A DNA stretch of 64,000 nucleotides from Desulfocorpusculum sp964414345. GTDB taxonomy: Bacteria; Desulfobacterota; Desulfocorpusculales; Desulfocorpusculum. Location: assembly GCA_964414345.1 (NCBI GenBank), contig CAYPWF010000013.1, forward strand, positions 4,358-68,357. Direction: 5' to 3'. Below are positions 15,041 through 24,197 of this stretch, in pieces (position 1 is the stretch's first letter; every line of letters starts with the position of its first letter). The position numbers and the translations under genes were made by a program. Below the pieces are notes generated by a model that saw only the letters and a program-made list of their open reading frames with translations, had not been told where the DNA came from and searched no databases.

Positions 15041-18004
15041 ATGAAGGGGCTTCGAGAGAGCTTTGTATTGATTGCATTGGCATTGCTCACATGGCTCACC
15101 CCATGGGTTTCGCAGGCTTTCACCGTGGAGACGGCCAAGCTCACCTTTAACCGGACATCACCCTTTCATGACTCGGTCACTGTAATAGGCGCCCAATGGA
15201 GCCTGGTTCCCTCTCCGGGCCATGATCTGAAGGTGCAGATTGGCCCCTACGAGGAGACCCTTTTTACCGGGAGTTTTTCTACAAAGGGCTCTAAACTCAT
15301 CTACAAGCGCTCGGAAGGCTCAGGCATCCGAAAACTGACCATCGACCTTGCAACCGGCAGCTTCAAGCTTGTGGCCAAGGGCCTATACCTTTGGGAGCTT
15401 TTGAACCCCTTTGTGGTGGCGGCCTCTTTGGTGGGAGGGGACCAGGAGTGTCTGGTCTTACACAATCTCATCCAAAGCCGCAAGAAGTGGACCTTTAAGA
15501 CGGCCCGCGGGGCTATCCAGAGTGAGACCTGCGGAAAGGCCTCCGGGACCCTTTCTGTGCCGCCCAATAACCTCTTGGAGCAGGAGCCCAATGATTCCGT
15601 GGCCCAAGCCCAGATCCTGCCTGGCGCCGGGTACAGCTTGGCAGGGAAAGCAGGTTCCCGGGATTCCTCTTACGACATCCCGGATCCAGACTATCCTGGC
15701 TACTGGATCCTGATTCAGGATCTGTTCAAGCTTTCGGTCACCGAGCCCTCCAGGATTACCTTGACCATGGTTGCGGACGACCTGGACAAGAACGACCTGG
15801 ACCTTTTTCTCTTGAATCCCGCAGGAACCAATGTGCTGGCCCGCTCAGAAGGGGTGCTCTCCACAGAGATGGTGGAAATCACTGCAGCAGGAGAATACCT
15901 CCTGGGAGTCTCGGCCTACAGCGGCTCCAGCCCTTACGTGCTTTCCGTGGAGTCGGCCCCGGCAGGAGGAGCTGGGGTCGGGGGGAGCATCCCCCCTGAT
16001 GCTGAGTTCGTGCCGGGAGAGGTGCTTCTGAAGCGCAAGCCCGCACCCAAGTCGGGCCTGAAAGTGGAGCCCGGAACCCTGGGTTCCCGTCACGGGCTTA
16101 GTCTGAAGAAAACTCTCCCCCCTGATGTGGAGCTCTACCAGGTGGAGAAGGCTTCCTTGGAGCTGGAGAAAAGAAAGAGACTGGAGAAAGGGAAGCCCGT
16201 GCAGGATGAGCTGCATCTGCTCAAGCTATTGACTCTGGATGCCATAAGGCGTCTTAGGCTGGACCCTGACGTGGAATATGCCGAGCCCAATTACATAAGG
16301 AGACCCTGCATCACCCCCAATGACACTTATTTCGCTTACCAGTGGCACTACAACCTCATAGGGCTTCCCCAGGCCTGGGATGTGAGCACGGGCCAGGAGG
16401 ACATAATAGTGGCAGTGTTGGACACCGGGGTTCTCAAGGAGCACCCTGACCTGGCCGGGAGGCTCACAGAAGGATACGACTTTGTAAGCAGCTCTTCCAT
16501 GTCCAATGACGGAGACGGAGTAGACCCAGACCCAGAGGATCCAGGAGATGATCCCAGGGGCAATAGCAGCAGCTTCCACGGAACCCATGTTTCAGGCACC
16601 ATTGGGGCTGCAACCAACAACTCGGCCGGGGTGGCTGGCGTGACATGGAGAGGCAAGATCATGCCCGTCAGGGTTCTTGGGGTGGGCGGTGGAACCGATG
16701 CCGACATATCCCAGGGCATAAGGTACGCGGCGGGGCTCTCAAATGCATCGGGCACCCTCCCGGCTAAGCGGGCCCACATAATCAACATGAGCCTGGGGGG
16801 AACCGCCTACAACCAGACTCTTCAAGACGCCGTGAGAGCAGCCAGAGGGGTCGGGGTGATAGTAATAGCTGCAGCCGGGAACAACAACTCAAGCACCCCT
16901 TTCTACCCCGCTGCTTGTGAAGGGGTTGTGGCGGTCTCGGCGGTGGATGCCTCAGGCCAAAAGGCGCCCTATTCCAACTACGGCACCTGGATAGACGTGG
17001 CGGCCCCGGGTGGAAACGTCTCTGTAGATTTAACAGGAGACGGCTACGGCGACGGGGTCTTAAGCACCTTGGCAGATCAGGCCAACAAGACCATAACCGG
17101 CTACACCTACGTGTTCTACCAAGGCACCTCCATGGCAAGCCCCCACGTGGCCGGGGTGGCAGCCCTCATGCTGGCTGTGAACCCGGCCCTCACCCCTGAG
17201 GACCTGGACTCCCTCCTTGCGGGAAACCACCAATCAGCCCCGGGGGTTAGAATAACCAGAGACACAGGGGCCCAGGGGAAGGACGTGCTTTACGGCCACG
17301 GGCTCATAGACGCCCCACTGGCCTTGTCCGCAGCACAGGCGATTGCCGGAGGATCAGGGGGGTCCGGCTCCATTTTGTCCTTGTCGGCCGAGAGCATCAA
17401 CTTCGACAGCTTTCTTGATACCCTCTACCTGGATGTCAGCAACCGGGGAAGCGGAACTCTTACCATCACCGGGGTGAGCGTGGACAAACCCTGGATCAGC
17501 GTCAGCCCCACCTCAGGCACCGCACCCCTTAGGCTTTTGGTGTCCGTGAACAGAACAGGGCTTGCGGAAGGTGAATACTCAGGCCTGATAACCGTCAACT
17601 CAGACGCCGCGCTAGGGGATCCTACCGGATCGGTGGAAGTCACCTTGAAGGTTGTCTCAGGCCCCCTGGAGGGAGATGTGGGAACCCTTTATGTCTTGGC
17701 TGTGGACCCGGAGACTTACTTCACTGTGGCCGAGGCAATAACGGATTCCCTAGGCCATTATTCCTACCTCACACCCTTTTTGCCCGAAGGAGAGTATCTC
17801 TTTTTCGCCGGGACCGACAGGGACGAGGACGGCTGGATCTGCGATACAGGGGAGGCCTGCGGGTATTATCCTGATCCGGTGCAGGTGAGTAGCGGGGCCC
17901 CAACCCTGGGCATAGATTTTCTGGTGGCCAACATGGTCAACATTCAATCAGCCGGAGCAGCCCTCAAGGAAACAAGCGGCAGGGGTTTTCGCCGCATCAG
18001 GTGA
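15041..18004 (+). CDS. secreted subtilisin-like serine protease (S8) with PPC and fervidolysin-like prodomain
   Basis: The 987-residue secreted protease has a signal peptide at 1-26. A beta-rich domain of unknown type follows (about 27-165), then a PPC-like domain (about 178-305, starting EQEPNDS). Next come a fervidolysin-like prodomain (about 322-415, VPGEVLLKRK) and the catalytic domain (about 430-770). The triad is Asp461 (VLDTG), His513 (HGTHVSG) and Ser697 (GTSMASPH), with oxyanion Asn614. A BACON-like beta-sandwich follows (about 785-880), then a carboxypeptidase-regulatory-like segment ending in Arg-rich residues. PPC domains usually follow the catalytic domain; here one precedes the prodomain and would be cut off on activation. 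GGGAGG precedes the ATG. It stands alone; targets are unknown. Confidence 0.93.
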   Translation: MKGLRESFVLIALALLTWLTPWVSQAFTVETAKLTFNRTSPFHDSVTVIGAQWSLVPSPGHDLKVQIGPYEETLFTGSFSTKGSKLIYKRSEGSGIRKLTIDLATGSFKLVAKGLYLWELLNPFVVAASLVGGDQECLVLHNLIQSRKKWTFKTARGAIQSETCGKASGTLSVPPNNLLEQEPNDSVAQAQILPGAGYSLAGKAGSRDSSYDIPDPDYPGYWILIQDLFKLSVTEPSRITLTMVADDLDKNDLDLFLLNPAGTNVLARSEGVLSTEMVEITAAGEYLLGVSAYSGSSPYVLSVESAPAGGAGVGGSIPPDAEFVPGEVLLKRKPAPKSGLKVEPGTLGSRHGLSLKKTLPPDVELYQVEKASLELEKRKRLEKGKPVQDELHLLKLLTLDAIRRLRLDPDVEYAEPNYIRRPCITPNDTYFAYQWHYNLIGLPQAWDVSTGQEDIIVAVLDTGVLKEHPDLAGRLTEGYDFVSSSSMSNDGDGVDPDPEDPGDDPRGNSSSFHGTHVSGTIGAATNNSAGVAGVTWRGKIMPVRVLGVGGGTDADISQGIRYAAGLSNASGTLPAKRAHIINMSLGGTAYNQTLQDAVRAARGVGVIVIAAAGNNNSSTPFYPAACEGVVAVSAVDASGQKAPYSNYGTWIDVAAPGGNVSVDLTGDGYGDGVLSTLADQANKTITGYTYVFYQGTSMASPHVAGVAALMLAVNPALTPEDLDSLLAGNHQSAPGVRITRDTGAQGKDVLYGHGLIDAPLALSAAQAIAGGSGGSGSILSLSAESINFDSFLDTLYLDVSNRGSGTLTITGVSVDKPWISVSPTSGTAPLRLLVSVNRTGLAEGEYSGLITVNSDAALGDPTGSVEVTLKVVSGPLEGDVGTLYVLAVDPETYFTVAEAITDSLGHYSYLTPFLPEGEYLFFAGTDRDEDGWICDTGEACGYYPDPVQVSSGAPTLGIDFLVANMVNIQSAGAALKETSGRGFRRIR

Positions 18005-18073
18005 TGCCTTGGGCTGAGGCTTGGGGGGCAGGTAGGAGCCCGGGTTTATGAAAGAATTTCGGGGGGATCATCC

Positions 18074-20155
18074 ATGGAAGGGATCCACAGGACTTATTGC
18101 GCCAGGATGGACCACGGGGGCTGCGGCCTCCTGGTGACTGTCAGAGACGGCAAGGTGGTGAAGGTGCAGGGGGACCCGGACTCGCCCATAAGTCTGGGGT
18201 TTGTCTGCCCCAAGGGCCTGGCTGCGGCAGAAAGGGTTCATCACCCTGAGAGGCTTCGCATGCCCCTTTTGAGAAAGGGTGCCAGGGGAGAGGGCTCCTG
18301 GGAGGAGATAAGCTGGCCCAGGGCCCTGGAGATTCTCTCGGCCAAGTTCAGGGAGGTCATGGAGCAGTTCGGGCCCCAGGCTCTGCTTTTCGCACAAGGG
18401 GCTCCCAAGGGTTTGGAATTTTGGATCATGATGAGGCTGGCCAATGCGCTTGGCTCTCCCAACGTGGCAGGCATAGGCAATATGTGCCACATGCCCAGGG
18501 AGATCTCCTCGGTCATCACCTTCGGCTTCTGGCCTGAGGTGGACTATGACCACCCCCCGGCCTGCATCGTGCTTTGGGGAAGCAATCTGGACCAGACCAA
18601 CGAGGAGGCGACCATCTCCTCCAGGTTAAGGAGGGCCCTGGAGAGGGGAAGCCGCCTTCTGGTTGTGGACCCAAGGCCCACCCGCATGGCCAAGAAGGCT
18701 GATCTGTGGCTGAAGCCCAAGCCTGGCTCTGATGCGGCCCTGGCCATGGGCATCATGAAGGCCATGGTGGATGAGCAACTGGTGGACACGGAATTCCTCC
18801 GGGACTGGAGCGTTGGGTACCATGATCTGAGAAAGCGGCTGGAGGATTACCCCCCGGAGCGGGTGGAGGAGATGACCTGGGTGCCTTCCGGGCAAGTAAG
18901 GGAAGCTGCCAGGCTCTACGGGGGGTCCAAGCCTGCGGCCATACAGATGGGAAACGCCCTGGAGCACACTGCCTGGGCTCACCAGAGCTGCAGGGCTGTT
19001 GCCTGCTTGATGGCCCTGGGGGGGAACCTGGAAGTGCCAGGGGGAAACATCAGGCCTTCCCCGCCCAGGTGCATTCCCCCAAGGGACCTGGTGCTGGCCC
19101 ACAGACTCCCTGACCGGAGAAAGAGGATGCTCAGCTACTCATGGAACCTGCACCCTCTTCTGGCCACCGTGCCCGCCCAGGTGGCTACCCTGGCCATGAT
19201 CAGGCAGGAGCCTTACCCCATCAAGGCAGCCTACCTCCAGGGCACCAACCCAATGCTCAGCTATCCGGGCTCAGGCTCTGTGAGGGAGGCTCTGGAGAGG
19301 CTGGATTTTCTGGCCGTGGCCGAGATCTTCATGACCCCCACCGCAGCCCTGGCTGACTTGGTGCTTCCCTCTGCCACGCACCTGGAGTTCGACGACATCG
19401 GGAACTACGGACTGCCCAAGAGCTTCATACTGGCCAGGCCCAAGGTGGTGGAGCCCCCTGGAGAGGCATGGCCGGATCTTCGCATCCTCAACGAGCTGGC
19501 CAGGAGCCTGGGGCTGGGGGAGCTTTTCTGGAAGGAGGACAAAGAGCTGCTGGAGCAGGTCCTGGCCCCAGCCGGCCTCACGTACCGGGAGTTCAAGGAG
19601 TCCATGGTGCTGTGGGGCACCCCGGCTTACAGGACGTACCTGGAGAGAGGCTTCAACACCCCTTCTGGGAAGGTGGAGCTCAGATGTGACCAACTGGCCC
19701 AAAGGGGGCTGGACCCCTTGCCCGGTTCCCCGGAGCCCCAGGGCCAGCAGTGGGCCCCCTCCCCACAGTTCCCATTTCTCCTGACCAGCGCCAAGGACCC
19801 GGTCTACTTCCACTCGGCCTACAGGCAGATCCCCTCTCTGAGGAAGATCTCCCCCGAGCCCTGGGTGGAGATATCCCCCGAGGCAGCCTCCTTGCTGGGG
19901 GTTGCCCAGGGGGACTGGGTCCGGGTGTGCACCCCAAGGGGCAGGATCAGACAGCGGGTGCGTCTGGTGGAAGGGCTCGACCCCAGGGTGGCCTGCGGGG
20001 CATACGGCTGGTGGTTCCCCGAGAGGGGCCACCAGGACCTTTTCGGTTGGGAGGAGTCCAACCTGAACTTTCTCACCAGTCCGGATCCCCCCTTTGACCC
20101 CTTGCTGGCCAGCGTCAACCTGAGGGGGATCCCCTGCTCCCTGGAGAAGGCCTGA
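18074..20155 (+). CDS. molybdopterin oxidoreductase, DMSO reductase superfamily, with an Asp-substituted Fe-S site
   Basis: The 693-residue catalytic subunit would bind bis-molybdopterin Mo or W and one [4Fe-4S] cluster. The N-terminal cluster ligands read Cys9-x3-Asp13-x3-Cys17-x27-Cys45, so Asp stands where the second Cys is expected. Cys138 (NMCHMPRE) fits the position of the Mo-ligating Cys of NapA-type enzymes. The C-terminal molydopterin dinucleotide-binding domain (PFLLTSAKDPVYFHSAYRQ) is complete. There is no Tat signal, so it is probably cytoplasmic. No electron-transfer subunit gene adjoins it. Its 3' end overlaps a convergent LpdD-like gene by 41 bp. The substrate is unknown; non-redox enzymes such as acetylene hydratase and transhydroxylases also belong here. 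Confidence 0.85.
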   Translation: MEGIHRTYCARMDHGGCGLLVTVRDGKVVKVQGDPDSPISLGFVCPKGLAAAERVHHPERLRMPLLRKGARGEGSWEEISWPRALEILSAKFREVMEQFGPQALLFAQGAPKGLEFWIMMRLANALGSPNVAGIGNMCHMPREISSVITFGFWPEVDYDHPPACIVLWGSNLDQTNEEATISSRLRRALERGSRLLVVDPRPTRMAKKADLWLKPKPGSDAALAMGIMKAMVDEQLVDTEFLRDWSVGYHDLRKRLEDYPPERVEEMTWVPSGQVREAARLYGGSKPAAIQMGNALEHTAWAHQSCRAVACLMALGGNLEVPGGNIRPSPPRCIPPRDLVLAHRLPDRRKRMLSYSWNLHPLLATVPAQVATLAMIRQEPYPIKAAYLQGTNPMLSYPGSGSVREALERLDFLAVAEIFMTPTAALADLVLPSATHLEFDDIGNYGLPKSFILARPKVVEPPGEAWPDLRILNELARSLGLGELFWKEDKELLEQVLAPAGLTYREFKESMVLWGTPAYRTYLERGFNTPSGKVELRCDQLAQRGLDPLPGSPEPQGQQWAPSPQFPFLLTSAKDPVYFHSAYRQIPSLRKISPEPWVEISPEAASLLGVAQGDWVRVCTPRGRIRQRVRLVEGLDPRVACGAYGWWFPERGHQDLFGWEESNLNFLTSPDPPFDPLLASVNLRGIPCSLEKA

Positions 20156-20546
20156 GTCTCCTCATGATCATGGAAACCAAGCTGCGGGAATTGCTGAGCA
20201 CCTGCCGAATCCCCTCCGGGTCAAGCTGGTCCCAGTGGGCGCCGGCGCAGACCACCACGTTGCCTCCCAGGGCTGCCGAGAGGGTCTCGGCAGCCTCCTT
20301 GACCAGGTGGTCCTCTTTGTGGCCGGGATAGGTGAAGACCGAGACCGTGCTGCTGGTCTTGTGGGGATCGCTCAGGCTGGGCCTGGGCAGGGCCATTCCC
20401 ACAGCCCCTATGTGGGGCCTTTCACCTCCCCAAATGCAAACCAGCCAATCCTTTTCACCAACACGGGTCACTCTGGCATCAAGGTCGTAGCGCCCTGTAC
20501 GGGTCCTGACTGTGAAGAACTTAGGTGTCCTCTTGCCCCCACCCAT
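20115..20546 (-). CDS. LpdD-like prenylated flavin chaperone domain protein
   Basis: The 143-residue protein resembles the small LpdD-type subunit found with UbiD-like gallate decarboxylases. Recognisable stretches are MALPRPSLSDPHKTSSTVSV and TYPGHKEDHLVKEAAETLSA, with a strand-rich N-terminus ending in IGAVG. The proposed role of the family is to handle prenylated FMN for UbiD-type decarboxylases. No ubiD or ubiX lies in the window. AAGGGAGG precedes the ATG at 20546. The last 41 bp overlap the 3' end of the molybdopterin enzyme on the opposite strand. The family assignment is from memory of sequence patterns and is fairly firm; the biological role here is open. Confidence 0.68.
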   Translation of the reverse strand: MGGGKRTPKFFTVRTRTGRYDLDARVTRVGEKDWLVCIWGGERPHIGAVGMALPRPSLSDPHKTSSTVSVFTYPGHKEDHLVKEAAETLSAALGGNVVVCAGAHWDQLDPEGIRQVLSNSRSLVSMIMRRLRPSPGSRGSPSG

Positions 20547-20628
20547 GAGGGCCTCCCTTGGGAAAAGCGGATTGGAGTCAAAATCTTAGCAAAAAGCCAT
20601 AGCCAGGTCCACCAGGGCCAAAGCCTCT

Positions 20629-20826
20629 AGCCCGCATCATTCAGAAGCGGTGGATAATGCGGGCTATCTTAATGACATGTTTGGACAAAGTGGTCCACAC
20701 TCAAAAATACAGCGCTTTTTGGCCTTAGATTTGGTCTTGGTTTGAGTCGGAATATGCCAAAGCCTGAGTGGGGGCTTGGGAGCCTAGCCACCGAAGTTAC
20801 AGGTTTCGGTGAATGACCCGGGCGGG
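20629..20826 (+). repeat. dispersed intergenic repeat, copy A (full length)
   Basis: This is one of a family of noncoding repeats in this window. Shared blocks in order are: AGCCCGCAT(T/C)ATTCA, GGGCTATCTTAATGA, GGACAAA near GGTCCA, CTCAAAAA, a GGTTTGAGTCGG block, then GGGGGCTTGGG with a partly palindromic tail and ACAGG. It fills much of the 416-bp gap between the divergent LpdD-like and YggT genes. I see no gene in that gap. Confidence 0.65.
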
Positions 20827-20962
20827 GGCCGGCTTCCACTCTCCAAGGCTTCATTAGGGATGAGGGCTGTTTGAGCCTTGTCTGCCCACTTGCAATCCAT
20901 TCTGGCTTGGGCTACCTTGCGGTTGTTCTTGGCAATTATATGGAGGCTTGGGAGCAGTTCCC

Positions 20963-21784
20963 ATGAGCGTAATAGCAGGAGTCTTGGAACTTCTTGTGAT
21001 GCTGCTTCTGGTAAGGCTTATGGTAAGGCCGGCTGAGGCCTTTTTCCACCCCATGTACAGGCTGCTTTACAAGATCACGGACCCCATTCTTCTGCCCTCC
21101 AGGTACCTGACCAAGACCCAGGCCCAGGGAGTCCTGGTGACGGTCTTGGCTCTTACGGTCTTGAAAGGAGCCCTCTATTCCGCTTCCGGGCAGATGGGGC
21201 TTGCCAGGGGAGTCGGAGAAAGCTCTCTGGAGTTGCTTCATCTCCTATTCCAGGCCTATATGGTACTTTGGATCGTGGCTGTTTTGGGGAGCCAAGCCTA
21301 TGGAAATCCTTTGGGACAAATGGTAGCCAGGGCCTTTCTTCCTCTGGATTCCCTGTTGGGCTATGTGGGGTTTCCCAGGCGAAGGATCCTTATGGGTTCC
21401 TTGCTGCTGCTTTGGGTTCTTTTCGTGCTGTTTGCCGCGCTGCTGAGGGGTTTTTTCATGCTTAAGGATTTCCCTCCCCCTGAGCTCTTTCTGGCAGGCT
21501 TTTTTGAGGGGCTCCTTCTTTTTATTGGTCTTTTCCCATTTCCGGGCTTTTTCTCTTTGGTCCTGGTGGCAGGTGCCCTTTTGTCTTGGGTGAACCCAGA
21601 CCCTAGAAACCCTATTGTGAACGCCATCTACGGTATATCGGAGCCGCTTCTGGCCCCTTTCAGGAGGTTTATACCCAACCTTGGGGGCATAGATCTCTCC
21701 CCCCTGGTGGCTCTGCTGGCCTTTCAGATTCTGGGAAGCGCTGCCCAGCAGTTGGTGCTGCAGGTTTTCAGGAGCATTAGTTGA
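20963..21784 (+). CDS. YggT family membrane protein with two YggT repeats
   Basis: The 273-residue protein is almost wholly hydrophobic, with about six membrane segments. It consists of two related halves. Each ends in the YggT-type pattern, clearest in SWVNPDPRNPIVNAIYGISE followed by PFRRFIPNLGGIDLSP; the first half has HPMYRLLYKITDPILLPSRY. YggT proteins are small inner-membrane proteins of poorly defined role, linked to osmotic or division functions in some bacteria. I chose ATG 20963, preceded by GGGAG; an upstream TTG at 20948 is possible. It lies ahead of the second molybdopterin oxidoreductase, 124 bp away, and may or may not be cotranscribed. Confidence 0.85.
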   Translation: MSVIAGVLELLVMLLLVRLMVRPAEAFFHPMYRLLYKITDPILLPSRYLTKTQAQGVLVTVLALTVLKGALYSASGQMGLARGVGESSLELLHLLFQAYMVLWIVAVLGSQAYGNPLGQMVARAFLPLDSLLGYVGFPRRRILMGSLLLLWVLFVLFAALLRGFFMLKDFPPPELFLAGFFEGLLLFIGLFPFPGFFSLVLVAGALLSWVNPDPRNPIVNAIYGISEPLLAPFRRFIPNLGGIDLSPLVALLAFQILGSAAQQLVLQVFRSIS

Positions 21785-21908
21785 ACTGCTAAAAGCCCCC
21801 CCTGTACCGGGTATCTTGAGGCCGTGAGCCGGCAAGGTACTCATTGCCTGTTCTAGCGACCCGTGGTAAGTTCCCGGAAGGTATTCCTATCGATTCAGGA
21901 GAAACCAA

Positions 21909-24197
21909 ATGGGAGAATGGAAAAAGACCGGTTGCGTGCTATGCGCCCAGAACTGCGGCCTGGAAGTCCTGGTTGAGGGGAACCGTATGGTGCGGGTCAG
22001 GCCTGACAGGGAAAACCCCAGAAGCCAGGGATATGCCTGCCGAAAAGGGCTCAATGTGCTCCACCACCATCATCACGCAGACAGGCTCTCTTATCCTTTA
22101 AAAAGAACACAGGAAGGCTTCCAGCGCATCTCTTGGGATCAGGCTTTGGGGGAGATAGGGGCCAAGCTGAAATCCATAGTGGAGCTTTACGGGCCAAAGG
22201 CCGTGGCTTACATGGGAGGAGGAGGCCAGGGATGCCATTTCGAGGCCGCCTTTGGGGTAAGGCTTCTTAGAGCTCTGGGTTCCAAGTACCATTACAGCCC
22301 CTTGGCCCAGGAGCTGACAGGAAATTTCTGGGCCTGGGGAAGGGTCACAGGCAGGCAGTATTTGTTCGGCGTGCCGGACCACGAGCGCACGGAGGTGCTC
22401 TTGGCCCTGGGCTGGAACGGCATGCAAAGCCATCAGATGCCCCAGGCCAGAAGGTTTCTGACTGCCATGGCCAGGAATCCGGACAGGACCCTGGTGGTTG
22501 TGGATCCACGCCTTAGCGAAACAGCCCGCATAGCAGACATACACCTGCCCGTAAGGCCGGGCGCTGACGCTCTGTTGCTCAAGGGGATGATCAAGATCCT
22601 GCTGCAAGAGGGCTGGGAGCACAAGGAGTATCTGCTTAGGTGGGTTGAGGGGTACGAGCAGGTGGCCAACTGGTTCCAAGGATTCGACCCCGAGGAGGCC
22701 TGTAGGGTCTGTGAGTTGGATTATCAAAGGGTGAAGGAAGTGGTGCGGCTCATGGCCACCAGACGTTCCTCGCTGCATCCGGACCTAGGGGTATTCATGA
22801 ACAGGCACAGCACTGCCACAACATACCTGGCCATAGTGTTCTTGGCCCTCTGCGGCCGGATCGGCACACCTGGGGGAAATGTCTTTTGCGGATATCTTAT
22901 GCCCATGGGGGCCCACACCGACGAGAGGGACCCCGGAAATTGGAAGACCGTGGTAACAGGGTATCCGGCCATAATGGGCACCTATCCACCCAATGTGATG
23001 CCCGAGGAAATCCTGAACGATCACCCCGAGAGACTAAGGGCGGTTGTCTGCACCCAGTCCAACCCGCTTCGCTCTTACGCGGACACCACTGCTTATGAAA
23101 AGGCTTTCTCCAAGCTGGATCTGCTTGTGACCTGCGAGCTGGCCTTGACCGAGACGGCGGCTTTGTCCCACTACGTGCTTCCGGCCCGTTCAGGGTACGA
23201 ATCTTGGGATGGGACTTTCTTTGCCTGGAACTTCCCGGAAATCTACTTCCAGATGAGAAGGCCTGTGGTGGAGCCAGAGGGAGAGAGATTGGAGGTGAGT
23301 CAGATTTTTGTGGGCCTGGCAGAACGGATGGGTCTTATTCCTCCTATTCCAGAGCAGCTACTGCAAGCAGCCAGAAGTGGGGACCGGCTCAGGTTCGGGG
23401 CCATGCTCATGGGGCTTGCCAGATCAGACCAGAAGCTTCGTTCCAACCTGCCCTTTGTTCTGGCTCAAACCCTTGGCAGGCAGATGGGCTCTGCTAACCT
23501 GGCTGCCCTGTGGGGCCTCTTGGCTGGAGCCCCGGCCCACTTCAGACAATGGGCTGCAAGGGCCGGGTTTGACCCAGGGCCGATCATGGGGGAGCAGATC
23601 TTCCAGGCTCTCATGGATCACCCTGAGGGGCTTTGGATAGGCCGGTGCGACCCGGAGGAGAACCTCTCGGTCCTGTGCACCCAAGACGGTAAGCTGCACA
23701 TCCACATACCCGAGATGGAAACCTGGATCCTCTCCATCACCCCCCAGTCGGAATCCCTGGCTTTGGAAAAGGATATGAAAGGCTGGCCCCTCATCCTCAT
23801 AGCAGGGCGCCACATGGACACCAATGCCAACACCCTCATGCGGGATCCGGCTTGGAACCAGGGCAAGAGAGCCTGCACAGCTGCGGTGCATCCAGAGGAT
23901 GCCGCCAAGCTGGGCCTCCAAGACGGTCAAATGGTTCGCGTGGTCACAGAGGCCGGCTGGGTGGAAATAGAGCTGGAGGTGGACGAGAGCTCAAAACCGG
24001 GAACGGTTATAATCCCCCACGGCTTCGGGCTGGTTTACCAGGGCAGGGAACATGGGGCCAATGTGAACCGGCTTACAAGCTGCAAACACAGAGATCCCTT
24101 GGCAGGAACCCCACTTCACAGGTTCGTGCCTTGCAGGCTGGAGCCCGCAGGGAATCAACTGAACCACGGGGTAAAGGAAGGAGGAGACCTCTCATGA
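21909..24197 (+). CDS. molybdopterin-dependent oxidoreductase of formate dehydrogenase / DMSO reductase type
   Basis: The 762-residue protein has a canonical N-terminal [4Fe-4S] site: Cys9-x2-Cys12-x3-Cys16-x27-Cys44. A run of five histidines lies at residues 52-56, just behind it. The Mo-cofactor domains are recognisable (LVVVDPRLSETARIADIHL, IGTPGGNVF), and the C-terminal pterin-binding domain is complete. At the position aligned with Mo-ligand Cys138 of the other paralogue in this window there is Glu135 (AQELTG), not Cys, Sec or Ser. CAGGAGA precedes the ATG. Its TGA overlaps the ATG of the FmdE-family gene (ATGA), so the two are translationally coupled. It is probably cytoplasmic (no Tat signal). 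The substrate is unknown. Confidence 0.88.
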   Translation: MGEWKKTGCVLCAQNCGLEVLVEGNRMVRVRPDRENPRSQGYACRKGLNVLHHHHHADRLSYPLKRTQEGFQRISWDQALGEIGAKLKSIVELYGPKAVAYMGGGGQGCHFEAAFGVRLLRALGSKYHYSPLAQELTGNFWAWGRVTGRQYLFGVPDHERTEVLLALGWNGMQSHQMPQARRFLTAMARNPDRTLVVVDPRLSETARIADIHLPVRPGADALLLKGMIKILLQEGWEHKEYLLRWVEGYEQVANWFQGFDPEEACRVCELDYQRVKEVVRLMATRRSSLHPDLGVFMNRHSTATTYLAIVFLALCGRIGTPGGNVFCGYLMPMGAHTDERDPGNWKTVVTGYPAIMGTYPPNVMPEEILNDHPERLRAVVCTQSNPLRSYADTTAYEKAFSKLDLLVTCELALTETAALSHYVLPARSGYESWDGTFFAWNFPEIYFQMRRPVVEPEGERLEVSQIFVGLAERMGLIPPIPEQLLQAARSGDRLRFGAMLMGLARSDQKLRSNLPFVLAQTLGRQMGSANLAALWGLLAGAPAHFRQWAARAGFDPGPIMGEQIFQALMDHPEGLWIGRCDPEENLSVLCTQDGKLHIHIPEMETWILSITPQSESLALEKDMKGWPLILIAGRHMDTNANTLMRDPAWNQGKRACTAAVHPEDAAKLGLQDGQMVRVVTEAGWVEIELEVDESSKPGTVIIPHGFGLVYQGREHGANVNRLTSCKHRDPLAGTPLHRFVPCRLEPAGNQLNHGVKEGGDLS

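Noticed and set aside
20629..20826. Insertion sequence or CRISPR as source of the dispersed repeats
   Set aside because: No transposase frame, terminal inverted repeats or regularly spaced units are visible at any copy.
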